From assembly GCA_029007475.1 (NCBI GenBank), contig JAQXHW010000114.1, positions 1-20,674 of the forward strand: a stretch of DNA of 20,674 nt, written 5' to 3'. The notes under the pieces were generated by a model. The model saw only the letters and a program-made list of their open reading frames with translations, was not told the DNA's origin and searched no databases. Below are positions 14,160-20,674 of the stretch, in pieces. This DNA comes from Oscillospiraceae bacterium (GTDB lineage: Bacteria; Bacillota; Clostridia; Oscillospirales; Acutalibacteraceae). The stretch's first letter is position 1, and each line of letters begins with the position of its first letter. The translations under genes and the position numbers were made by a program.

Positions 14160-16031
14160 CTATTTGCTCAGCCAGATAACAAGCACACTTATATCCGCAG
14201 GAGATACTCCGGAAATTCTGCTTGCCTGGGCGATATTTATAGGCTTAATCTTGTTGAGCTTTTCCTGTGCTTCAAGGCGAAGTCCGGTAATCTCACGGTA
14301 ATCTATATCCGTTGGGAGAGCTTTTTCGCTCATTCTGTTTACTTGCTCGACTCTATCGATCTGCTTTTTAATATATCCTGCGTATTTTACCTCAATTTCA
14401 GCCTCCTCAAAGACGCTTCTATGTCTTTCGGGGCGGTTTGCGTCAAGCTCTTTCAAATCCTCGTAGGTAATCTGAGGACGTCTCAGAAGGTCGGCAATTT
14501 TAACTCCCGTTGTCACGGGAGATGTTTCACGTGAAACAAGTATCCTGTTAAGCTCCTCTGAGGGTGGGAGAGTTGTATTTTCTATTCTCTCAATCTCCTC
14601 TTTTATCTCGGCTTGCTTTTTGAGGAATTTTTCGTACCTCTCCTGTGAGATAAGCCCGATATTGTAGCCCAGAGGAGTAAGTCTTGCGTCGGCGTTATCC
14701 TGACGGAGAATAAGCCGGTACTCGCTCCTTGAGGTCATCATTCGGTAGGGCTCATTTGCTCCCTTGGTAATAAGGTCGTCAATGAGAGTACCTATGTAAG
14801 AGGAACTTCTGTCGAGAATAAGCGGCTCCTTACCTAAAGCACTCAGGGCGGCATTAATTCCTGCAATAAGTCCTTGGGCGGCGGCTTCCTCATATCCGGA
14901 GCTTCCGTTAAACTGTCCTGCGCCGTAAAGTCCCTTAAAGTTTTTGAATTCAAGGGTAGCTGTAAGGGAAAGAGGGTCTACGCAATCATACTCGATTGCA
15001 TAAGCAGGCCTCATAACCACTGCGTTCTCAAGTCCCTTAATGGTATGGTAAAACTTAACCTGCACTTCCTCGGGGAGTGACGAGGACATACCCTGTAAGT
15101 ACATTTCCTCAGTATCAAGACCGCAGGGCTCTATGAAAAGCTGATGTCTCTCCTTGTCCTTGAAGCGCATAATTTTATCCTCTAAAGAGGGGCAGTAGCG
15201 AGGGCCGATACCCTCAATTGCGCCGCCGTAGAGAGGACTTCGGTGGATATTATCCAAAATAATCTGCTTTGTATTTTCGTTTGTCCAGCTTATATGGCAG
15301 AGCACCTTGTTCTCGCCCATATTTTCCGTTTCAAAGGAGAAAGGCTGGGGAGGTTCATCTCCTGCCTGCTCACAAAGCTCACTAAAGTCAATACTCGAGC
15401 GCAAAACTCTTGCGGGAGTGCCTGTCTTAAACCGTCTCAGAGGAAGCCCTAATTCCTTCAGGCTCTTTCCCAAGGCGGTTGCGGCAAAGGTGCCGTCGGG
15501 TCCGCCCTCATAGGATACTTCGCCTACGAAAATTTTGCCGCCTAAGAAGGTACCTGTGGCTATGATAACTTTTTTCACAGAGAATACTGCGCCCATTTGG
15601 GTTGTCAGTTCCCATGAATACTCGTCAGCTTCAATGTTATTAATAGATACTATTTCTGCTTGACGAAGCTCAAGATTCTCTTGAAGCTCGATTTTATGCT
15701 TCATGGTTTGTGAGTATTTTACACGGTCAATCTGTGCTCTCAGGGAATGTACCGCAGGGCCTTTTCCCCGATTGAGCATTCTCATCTGCAAAAAACATTC
15801 GTCGGCGGTCTTGCCCATTTCTCCGCCTAAGGCATCAATTTCTCGAACCAGGTGTCCCTTTGCCGTGCCGCCGATAGAGGGATTGCACGGGCAATTACCC
15901 ACGTTATCCATATTAATTGTGAATATAAGGGTTTTCATGCCAAGACGCGCCGCGGCGAGAGCCGCTTCAATGCCTGCGTGACCGGCGCCGATAACCGCTA
16001 CGTCATAGTTTCCTGCTTTATAAGTTACCAT
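14160..16031 (-). CDS. mnmG: tRNA uridine-5-carboxymethylaminomethyl modification enzyme MnmG (GidA)
   Basis: MnmG works with MnmE to add a (carboxymethyl)aminomethyl group to C5 of U34 in certain tRNAs, using FAD, NADH and methylene-tetrahydrofolate. The 623 residues show the FAD loop GAGHAG (15-20), the CNPSIGG signature and the C-terminal helical domain that binds MnmE and tRNA. The ATG at 16031 has AAAGG eight bases upstream. A TTG six codons further up would put the ribosome site inside the gene. Codons 498-503 (Leu-Val-Ser-Arg-Glu-Thr) contain a perfect parS, so this part of the gene has a second job. It follows mnmE after 150 bases that include an AT-rich hairpin. Confidence 0.97.
   Translation of the reverse strand: MVTYKAGNYDVAVIGAGHAGIEAALAAARLGMKTLIFTINMDNVGNCPCNPSIGGTAKGHLVREIDALGGEMGKTADECFLQMRMLNRGKGPAVHSLRAQIDRVKYSQTMKHKIELQENLELRQAEIVSINNIEADEYSWELTTQMGAVFSVKKVIIATGTFLGGKIFVGEVSYEGGPDGTFAATALGKSLKELGLPLRRFKTGTPARVLRSSIDFSELCEQAGDEPPQPFSFETENMGENKVLCHISWTNENTKQIILDNIHRSPLYGGAIEGIGPRYCPSLEDKIMRFKDKERHQLFIEPCGLDTEEMYLQGMSSSLPEEVQVKFYHTIKGLENAVVMRPAYAIEYDCVDPLSLTATLEFKNFKGLYGAGQFNGSSGYEEAAAQGLIAGINAALSALGKEPLILDRSSSYIGTLIDDLITKGANEPYRMMTSRSEYRLILRQDNADARLTPLGYNIGLISQERYEKFLKKQAEIKEEIERIENTTLPPSEELNRILVSRETSPVTTGVKIADLLRRPQITYEDLKELDANRPERHRSVFEEAEIEVKYAGYIKKQIDRVEQVNRMSEKALPTDIDYREITGLRLEAQEKLNKIKPINIAQASRISGVSPADISVLVIWLSK
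14523..14538. promoter_or_regulatory. parS site 2 (perfect), inside mnmG
   Basis: TGTTTCACGTGAAACA again, 2.5 kb from the first copy and read in frame as (Leu)-Val-Ser-Arg-Glu-Thr of MnmG. parS sites embedded in genes near the origin are known in other Firmicutes. Confidence 0.97.
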
Positions 16032-16070
16032 TTTTCGTACCTTTTTCAAAAAATTAAAAATATTTTTCAG

Positions 16071-16096
16071 AAAATTGCATTAAATACTGCAATTTT
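16071..16096 (-). repeat. AT-rich inverted repeat in the mnmE-mnmG spacer
   Basis: A 9-bp perfect stem, AAAATTGCA with TGCAATTTT, encloses an eight-base loop upstream of mnmG. It may be a weak attenuator or an mRNA-processing signal. Stem composition and the short T run make termination doubtful. Confidence 0.4.
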
Positions 16097-16181
16097 TCCC
16101 TGTTTTTTACCAGTATATATAAGGAGTTTTTATAACACCTTATGTTTACTCTTTACATTTTGAGAGGAAAATAAGAGAAAA

Positions 16182-17549
16182 TTACTTTCCTAAACAGAAG
16201 TTATGGAAAACCTCGTTTACTACGGCTTCGCTGACGCTCTCTCCCGTTAGCTTCATAAGATTTTCTATTGTTTCCTCAATGCAGACCGTTACCGCATCCA
16301 AGGAAAAACCAAAGGTAAGGGCATTTTCAGCTTCATTTAGGGAGCGAAGTGCCGAAACTACTGTTTCCCTTTGGGCTTCACTTGAGAGAATTCCTGCAGA
16401 AGCGTCGAAATTTTCCGCCCCTATAACTTCCGTTATTGCTTTTTCAAGCTCTTCCTCTCCTACTCCCTCTTTTGCGCTAAGGCAGACGGTTTTTCCTATT
16501 TTTTCTTTAATATAGGAGTCATCGAGCTTCTTTTCTAAATCCGTTTTATTGATTACCGCGACACAGGGAATCTGAGAAAGTGAATCAACAAGCTCCCTAT
16601 CCTCCTGCGAAAATTCCTCGCTGCCGTCAAAAACAGCTAAAACCAAGGCTCCGCTGTTCAGTCTTTGACGGGCTTTAAGCACACCGATTTTCTCAACTGG
16701 GTTGTCGGTTTCGCGGATTCCTGCCGTGTCGGAAAGTCTAAGTACAAGATCTCCGAGAATAACCGTTTCCTCAACAACATCTCGGGTTGTACCGGGAATA
16801 TCGGTAACAATACTCTTGTCAAAGCCGGAAAGAAGATTCATAAGGGTTGATTTTCCCACGTTGGGCTTGCCCACGATTACCGTGTCAACACCCTTTGTGA
16901 CGGATTTGCCCCTGTCGTAGTCATCAATTAGCTTTCTAAGACTTTTATCTGAATTTTTAAGGGTTTCAAGGACAGCGAAATCCTCAACCTCGGGGATATC
17001 CTCTTCAGGATAATCTGCCCAGGCGCTTAAATGTGCGGCAAGGGTCAAAAGCTCAGCCTTCACCTTGGAAATTTTCTTTGAAAGTGCGCCTTCACGCACA
17101 GAAATTGCGGCTCTCGCTGCCTGTCTGCTCTTTGCTGAGATAATATCCATAACGGACTGAGCTTCCAAAAGGTCCATTTTTCCGTTTAAGAAGGCTCTTT
17201 TGGTAAATTCTCCCGGCTCTGCTAAAACAGCACCGTTACTCAGTACCACTCTCAGCACCTGTCTTGTCACAAAAAGTCCTCCGTGACAGCAAAGCTCAAC
17301 TACGTTTTCACCCGTGAAGCTCCTCGGTGCACGGTAAACTATGGCAACGGCTTCGTCAAGAACTTCTCCGTTTTCAAGAATTTTTCCGTAAGATGCGGAG
17401 TATCCCTCGAGGGCTCTGAGAGCCTTTGAGCTTATGGGTGAGAAAACCTTGTCCGCAATAGATATTGCGTCCTCGCCGGATATTCTGATTATTCCGATTC
17501 CGCCCTCTCCTTGGGCGGTACTTATAGCGGCAATAGTATGTTCTTTCAT
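16182..17549 (-). CDS. mnmE: tRNA modification GTPase MnmE (TrmE)
   Basis: MnmE is the GTPase partner of MnmG in modifying U34 of tRNA. The 455-residue product has the N-terminal folate-binding domain (about 1-120). A helical domain carries an inserted G domain with P-loop GKPNVGKST, DIPGTTRD, DTAG, NKTD and SAKEG. It ends in the hallmark CxGK motif, FCLGK, with the catalytic C452. The ATG at 17549 with AAGGA upstream gives the normal length and the usual MKEHTIAAISTAQGEGGIGIIR-type start; a GTG 12 codons earlier overlaps AAAGG and is unlikely. It is the first gene of the mnmE-mnmG-rsmG run, after the terminator of the rpmH run. A candidate promoter (TTAGAA-N17-TATTTT near 17590-17620) is weak. 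Confidence 0.97.
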   Translation of the reverse strand: MKEHTIAAISTAQGEGGIGIIRISGEDAISIADKVFSPISSKALRALEGYSASYGKILENGEVLDEAVAIVYRAPRSFTGENVVELCCHGGLFVTRQVLRVVLSNGAVLAEPGEFTKRAFLNGKMDLLEAQSVMDIISAKSRQAARAAISVREGALSKKISKVKAELLTLAAHLSAWADYPEEDIPEVEDFAVLETLKNSDKSLRKLIDDYDRGKSVTKGVDTVIVGKPNVGKSTLMNLLSGFDKSIVTDIPGTTRDVVEETVILGDLVLRLSDTAGIRETDNPVEKIGVLKARQRLNSGALVLAVFDGSEEFSQEDRELVDSLSQIPCVAVINKTDLEKKLDDSYIKEKIGKTVCLSAKEGVGEEELEKAITEVIGAENFDASAGILSSEAQRETVVSALRSLNEAENALTFGFSLDAVTVCIEETIENLMKLTGESVSEAVVNEVFHNFCLGK

Positions 17550-17622
17550 AGTATCAAAATCCTTATAAAATAGATAAGGGCGCACCTTTAGAAAAAATAT
17601 GCTGGATATGTGAATTTTCTAA

Positions 17623-17635
17623 TGGAATTATTCCA
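17623..17635. repeat. Palindrome upstream of mnmE
   Basis: TGGAAT-T-ATTCCA, a perfect 13-base odd palindrome about 75 bases before the mnmE start, just upstream of a weak promoter candidate. It could be an operator; no known regulator matched by eye. Confidence 0.35.
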
Positions 17636-17661
17636 AAATTTATTACTTTCAGCTTTTTCTG

Positions 17662-17694
17662 AAAAATAAATAGGGCAGCTTGCCGCCGCCCTAT
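17662..17694 (-). terminator. Terminator of the rpmH-rnpA-yidD-yidC-jag operon
   Basis: On the - strand, ATAGGGC and GCCCTAT (17688-17694 with 17670-17676) form a GC-rich stem around 11 bases that can pair further. TTATTTTT follows. It lies ~90 bases after the jag stop. Confidence 0.8.
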
Positions 17695-17784
17695 AAACCG
17701 ACGTCTAATCCGCCGTTATTTATTAAAAATAAGTAGATGTAAGAGTAAACAGATATTTATACTGACTTACCCTTATTCTGAAAA

Positions 17785-18567
17785 TTATCCTATTCTGCCG
17801 TAAAGACCGGCGCCGTCTCCCTCGTTAATAGGTGCACGCTTAGGTGCATCCTCCGCTAATTCGGGAGCACTTACGCTTCTCTTCGGGCGTCTGTCATAGC
17901 CTCTTGAGCGTCCGCCGCGGTTAAAGCTCTTGGGAGCCTTGGGGTCGGGACCGATAACAACGTGTCTGTTGAGATTTTCTCCCTCACTCCATGATATTGC
18001 GCCGTTTACCTTTTGAACTGCGGTATGGATAATTCTTCTCTCGTAAGGATTCATAGGCTCTAAGCTGGTCTTATGACCGGTTTTAATAGCCTTAAATGCC
18101 AGCTTTCTGCCTAAAATCTCAAGAGTTTTTTCTCTCTTTTCGCGGAAATCACCTGTATTGATGGTGACCTTATAATATGCGTTTTCAACATGGTTTGCAA
18201 CTAAGCCTGTAAGATACTGGAGAGCGTCTAAGGTTTCGCCGCGTCTGCCGATAACAAAGCCTACATCCTCACCGGCAAGGTCAATTGTAACGCCGTTTTC
18301 GTCGGTTTCCTTAACATCTAAGGTAACTCCCTCAAGACCCATACCAACGAGAACTTTTTTTAGAAAATCTACTGCTGTGTCAGCGGGACTTGTTTTAATA
18401 AAAGCGCGTACCTTTGCCTTACATCCGCCGAATAAACCAAAAACCTTTTTCTCGGCTCTCTGGATAATTTCAAATTCAGCTTCGTAGGTTTCAACACCTA
18501 ACTGTCTGCAAGCATCCTCTTGAGCCTGCAATTCGGTATCGCCGATACCGATAGCTTCTTTTATCAT
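17785..18567 (-). CDS. jag: RNA-binding protein Jag (KhpB/EloR)
   Basis: Jag/KhpB is an RNA-binding protein that, with KhpA, affects cell elongation and division in Gram-positives; it is commonly encoded just after yidC. The 260 residues show the Jag_N domain (about 1-55, with a KKVFGLFG motif). A KH domain follows with the GxxG loop GRRG (107-110), then an R3H domain with R177-x3-H181. The last ~50 residues are basic, disordered and Arg/Gly-rich (GGRSRGYDRRPKR), likely an extra RNA-contacting tail. It starts 81 bases after the yidC stop, with AAGGCG upstream of the ATG, and is the last gene of the operon. Confidence 0.95.
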   Translation of the reverse strand: MIKEAIGIGDTELQAQEDACRQLGVETYEAEFEIIQRAEKKVFGLFGGCKAKVRAFIKTSPADTAVDFLKKVLVGMGLEGVTLDVKETDENGVTIDLAGEDVGFVIGRRGETLDALQYLTGLVANHVENAYYKVTINTGDFREKREKTLEILGRKLAFKAIKTGHKTSLEPMNPYERRIIHTAVQKVNGAISWSEGENLNRHVVIGPDPKAPKSFNRGGRSRGYDRRPKRSVSAPELAEDAPKRAPINEGDGAGLYGRIG

Positions 18568-18648
18568 GATTTCGCCTTCTTGCTAAAATAATTATAGTAG
18601 CAGCGCATGAGTCTGCGCCTTTAATTTCAAAAGTAATAAGCTCAGAAA

Positions 18649-19575
18649 TTATCTGAGACTGCGTACTCTGCCTTCCTCCTGCTTGAGAAGCGCCACGCGG
18701 GCAGCCTCGCCTCTTGCAGTAAGCATGCCGGGACCGAAGAAATAATGCATAACAAGGGACTGCACAAATCCGAATATAGTCGAAGCAATCCAATAGAAAC
18801 CAACTGCTGCGGGAACCGTATAAGCGATATATGCAGAGAAAAGGGGCAGAGCAAAGAGCATGACAGTCATACATCCCTGACCGCTTGCGCCGCTGCCGTT
18901 TAGCTTCTGAATAATAAACTGGGAAGCAACAGAGGTTACAAAGCACAGTCCGGGAATTATCAGATAGACAGAAAAGCCCTTGCTGCCGGGGGTAGTGAGC
19001 AGGTTAAGTCCCGCAAAATCAAAGGAATTACAGAAATTACCGATAGCTTCAATAGAAGTATTTGAATTTGCAAAGCAATTTTGAACTGTCTCAAAGCTGC
19101 CGAAATGCTTAATAATATCAATCTGACCGCCGTACATGGCTGTGGGGCTTACGTCAATACCGGGAATGGCAACTAAAGCGGATTTTGCATTATTTACCAT
19201 ATTTGCATCCAAATGGAGAGTATTGGTTAAGGGATAAGCAACTGCGTAGAAAACTCCCAGCATAATGAGCATGGGAACAATAGAGGGCAGACAGCTTCCG
19301 TAGGGAGAAGCTCCCTCTTTCTGATAGAGTTTTTGGGTCTCTTCGTTAAGCTTTTCTCTATTGTTTGCATATTTCTTCTTAAGCTCTGCCATCTGCTTCT
19401 GAAGCTTAGCGTTCTTAGCCATAGACTTCTGCTGTTTTATGGAAGCAGGGAAGAGGACAGCCTTGGAAAGCAGGGTAAAAAGAATAATAGCTAAAGCGTA
19501 GCTATTGAAAAGCTGATATGCAATCCAGAGAACATAGCCGAATAAGCTACCTATAAATTGGAAAATAATATCCAT
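18649..19575 (-). CDS. yidC: Membrane protein insertase YidC (Oxa1 family), canonical copy
   Basis: YidC inserts and folds proteins in the cytoplasmic membrane, alone or with SecYEG. The 308 residues have hydrophobic helices near 4-22, 26-44, 95-115, 200-224 and 235-278. There is a basic coiled cytoplasmic loop (48-88) and the YWIAST motif (261-266). A Lys (K38, LLSKAV) sits about where Bacillus YidC2 has its groove Arg. No lipobox is seen, unlike Bacillus SpoIIIJ. An external region (120-195) is enlarged. It begins four bases after the yidD stop; AAAGG precedes the ATG. The window also has a fused YidC (3706-5829) as a paralogue. Confidence 0.96.
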   Translation of the reverse strand: MDIIFQFIGSLFGYVLWIAYQLFNSYALAIILFTLLSKAVLFPASIKQQKSMAKNAKLQKQMAELKKKYANNREKLNEETQKLYQKEGASPYGSCLPSIVPMLIMLGVFYAVAYPLTNTLHLDANMVNNAKSALVAIPGIDVSPTAMYGGQIDIIKHFGSFETVQNCFANSNTSIEAIGNFCNSFDFAGLNLLTTPGSKGFSVYLIIPGLCFVTSVASQFIIQKLNGSGASGQGCMTVMLFALPLFSAYIAYTVPAAVGFYWIASTIFGFVQSLVMHYFFGPGMLTARGEAARVALLKQEEGRVRSLR

Positions 19576-19579
19576 AAGC

Positions 19580-19816
19580 TTAACCTTTCTTAATTTTTAC
19601 TTTTTTCTCAGGAACAGGGTCAATACCTCCCTTAGAAAAGGGGTTACACCTGAGTAATCGCCAAAGGGCAAGGAAAAAGCCTTTGAAAGCGCCGAAGGTT
19701 TCAATAGCCTCAAGGGCATACTGAGAGCAAGTGGGGTAATATTTGCACCGAGGGGGAGTATTGGGCGAAATCTTGGTCTGATAAAATCTTATCATTTTAA
19801 GCATGAGCTTTTTCAT
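19580..19816 (-). CDS. yidD: Membrane protein insertion efficiency factor YidD
   Basis: YidD is a small membrane-associated protein that aids YidC-dependent insertion. The 78 residues show the family signature SPNTPPRCKYYPTCSQYALEA (17-37), the LWRLLRCNPFSKGGIDPVP motif (51-69) and the conserved Cys residues C24, C30 and C57. The N-terminus is amphipathic and basic. Its ATG overlaps the rnpA stop by four bases (ATGA), so translation is likely coupled. Confidence 0.95.
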   Translation of the reverse strand: MKKLMLKMIRFYQTKISPNTPPRCKYYPTCSQYALEAIETFGAFKGFFLALWRLLRCNPFSKGGIDPVPEKKVKIKKG

Positions 19817-20157
19817 TGACAGTTCTCCAAAATTCCTGCTTCCGAAAGCTGTTTTTTCATAGCCGAAAGTATGCTTGTACTCTTAACAAAGGGAGTTTTT
19901 CCCCTTGCTACAAAAACCAAATCGTATCCGGGCTTGATTTTTTCGGATATTTCTCTCAGTGCGGCTCTTATCACTCGTCTTGAGCGATTGCGCTCTACGG
20001 CTTTTCCGATTTTCTTTGAGGTGGTTATTCCGATTCTAAGGTTATTATTTTTATTTTTGATTACATAGGTAACCAGTATTGGAGAAACAAAGGACCTGCC
20101 CCTTTGGTAGGCACGTCTGAAATCTCTGTTTTCACATAAAGTGACTAATTCACTCAT
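19813..20157 (-). CDS. rnpA: Ribonuclease P protein component RnpA
   Basis: RnpA is the protein subunit of RNase P and helps the catalytic RNA cut the 5' leader off pre-tRNAs. The 114 residues have the highly conserved RNRSRR box (56-61) in GKAVERNRSRRVIRAALRE and the RIGITTSKKIGKA strand-loop (41-53). The ATG at 20157 has GGTGG a few bases upstream, a short spacing. It lies downstream of rpmH past a hairpin that may act as an attenuator, and overlaps yidD. Confidence 0.95.
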   Translation of the reverse strand: MSELVTLCENRDFRRAYQRGRSFVSPILVTYVIKNKNNNLRIGITTSKKIGKAVERNRSRRVIRAALREISEKIKPGYDLVFVARGKTPFVKSTSILSAMKKQLSEAGILENCQ

Positions 20158-20214
20158 CTAACCACCCAAAGTTTCCTAAAAAGCGTTTTCCTTATAAAAC
20201 AAGAAAAATCTCAC

Positions 20215-20244
20215 TAAAAAGAAAGACCACTCGGAGGTGGTCCT
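20215..20244 (-). terminator. Hairpin between rpmH and rnpA (attenuator)
   Basis: On the - strand, GACCAC pairs with GTGGTC (20225-20230 with 20237-20242), extended by a G-U and an A-U pair. TTTCTTTTT follows. It would let much rpmH mRNA end here while some reads through to rnpA. Confidence 0.7.
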
Positions 20245-20249
20245 AACTT

Positions 20250-20384
20250 TTAGTAAGAGAGTCTCTTTCTGCCTTTTGCTCTTCTGCGAGCAAGGACCTT
20301 GCGTCCGTTCTTGTCGGACATTCTTTTTCTGAAGCCGTGCTCCTTCTTTCTGTGGAGCTTCTTGGGTTGATATGTTCTAAGCAT
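20250..20384 (-). CDS. rpmH: Ribosomal protein L34 (bL34)
   Basis: A 44-residue, very basic protein: it starts MLRTYQPKKLHRKKEHGFRK and ends KGRKRLSY. It is a component of the large ribosomal subunit. A perfect AGGAGG lies six bases before the ATG. The gene is first in the operon and divergent from dnaA, the usual arrangement at the origin. Confidence 0.98.
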   Translation of the reverse strand: MLRTYQPKKLHRKKEHGFRKRMSDKNGRKVLARRRAKGRKRLSY

Positions 20385-20423
20385 ATTAATCCTCCTTTCG
20401 GATACATAACCTTACAATTTAGC

Positions 20424-20452
20424 ATTATAACTCAAAACTTAACGATAGTCAA
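20424..20452 (-). promoter_or_regulatory. Promoter of the rpmH operon
   Basis: On the - strand, TTGACT (20447-20452), 17 bases, and a perfect TATAAT (20424-20429). Transcription would begin near 20417, giving a leader of ~33 bases. It is likely the main promoter for rpmH-rnpA-yidD-yidC-jag. Confidence 0.87.
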
Positions 20453-20508
20453 TAAAAATTTTTCCGATTTTTTTAAGTTAAATGAAAATTTTTCTATGCC
20501 ACAATATC

Positions 20509-20548
20509 TTGTATAAATCGGCTCTTTTAGCCACAATTTATGACACAA
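20509..20548. repeat. Imperfect inverted repeat in the rpmH-dnaA intergenic region
   Basis: Three matched blocks, TTGT/ACAA, ATAAAT/ATTTAT and GGCT/AGCC, fold around a five-base loop (CTTTT), with bulges of 1x3 and 0x3 bases. The block lies between the rpmH promoter and dnaA. A direct repeat GCCACAAT (20498-20505 and 20530-20537) overlaps it. TTAGCCACA at 20527-20535 is one mismatch from a DnaA box. Confidence 0.4.
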
Positions 20549-20624
20549 AAATTCAAACGTCACAGGGAGCATTATAAAATGTTATATATACTTTATATAT
20601 GCAAATTTTTTATAGCAAAAAGCA

Positions 20625-20653
20625 TTGATTTTTTATTAGATTTTTGATAAAAT
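20625..20653 (+). promoter_or_regulatory. Candidate dnaA promoter
   Basis: TTGATT (20625-20630), 17 bases, TAAAAT (20648-20653) with an extended -10 TG. The predicted start near 20660 would fall after the ribosome binding site (20654-20658), which argues against it being the main promoter. Confidence 0.25.
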
Positions 20654-20668
20654 GGAGGATGTATAATA

Positions 20669-20674
20669 ATGGAC
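20669..20674 (+). CDS. dnaA: DnaA replication initiator, first two codons only
   Basis: ATG GAC (Met-Asp) at the extreme right edge, with GGAGG ten bases upstream. The call comes from context alone: in Firmicutes dnaA stands divergent to rpmH, and Met-Asp is a usual DnaA start. The six bases themselves cannot prove it. Confidence 0.75.

Noticed and set aside
18491..18946. A 151-codon - strand frame overlapping jag and yidC
   Set aside because: It overlaps two well-supported genes in another frame, has no recognisable domain and no ribosome binding site.
20243..20425. A 60-codon open frame covering the L34 region
   Set aside because: It is a frame shadow. The true gene in the other frame is the 44-residue L34, with AGGAGG before it and a protein matching the family from end to end.

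Overview
The window is a chromosomal segment just left of the replication origin of a Gram-positive Clostridia-type bacterium, most likely of the Oscillospiraceae/Ruminococcaceae. The evidence is the gene order dnaA | rpmH-rnpA-yidD-yidC-jag, mnmE-mnmG-rsmG, noc, parA-parB. Further support comes from consensus sigma-A promoters, strong AGGAGG/AGGTGA ribosome binding sites, a KDATAIQK-type dockerin and two perfect parS sites. The first two codons of dnaA lie at the right edge on the + strand. Almost everything to the left is on the - strand, co-directional with a fork leaving the origin. The exceptions are lepA, a capA-like gene and tRNA-Thr, which are head-on.

Right part (about 13.1-20.7 kb): rpmH (44 aa, with a TTGACT-N17-TATAAT promoter) heads rnpA, yidD, yidC and jag, ending at a terminator near 17.68 kb. 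Then come mnmE, mnmG and rsmG, ending at a terminator at 13.3 kb. These genes make ribosomal protein L34, the RNase P protein, the membrane insertase with its helper, an RNA-binding KH/R3H protein, the tRNA wobble-U34 modification pair MnmE/MnmG, and the 16S rRNA G527 methylase.

Middle part (about 7.5-13.1 kb): noc, then a 371-base spacer holding a perfect parS site and a perfect hairpin, then parA-parB with overlapping stop and start, serS, and a secreted dockerin protein 23 bases behind serS. A second perfect parS lies inside mnmG. The ParB and Noc proteins differ at the four residues known to set parS versus Noc-site specificity. A tRNA-Thr(GGT) gene with its own promoter and terminator follows.

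Left part (1-7.2 kb) is the most unusual. A - strand gene encodes a single polypeptide joining a YidC/Oxa1 insertase domain to a CDP-glycerol glycerophosphotransferase-like (TagF-type) domain. A 66-residue one-helix membrane protein follows it. Both are divergent from a CapA/PGA_cap-like surface gene with a back-to-back promoter pair between them. This looks like a small cell-envelope polymer locus. The fusion enzyme is the best candidate here for a poorly described system. Beyond it lie lepA (TTG start), a FAD/Rieske oxidoreductase of YhfW type, and the first 32 codons of a C_GCAxxG_C_C-family protein running off the left edge.

Many start codons were moved downstream of the longest open frame because a ribosome binding site, or a promoter, makes the longer start impossible; the reason is given in each entry. 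All functional calls rest on reading motifs by eye; no database search was possible.
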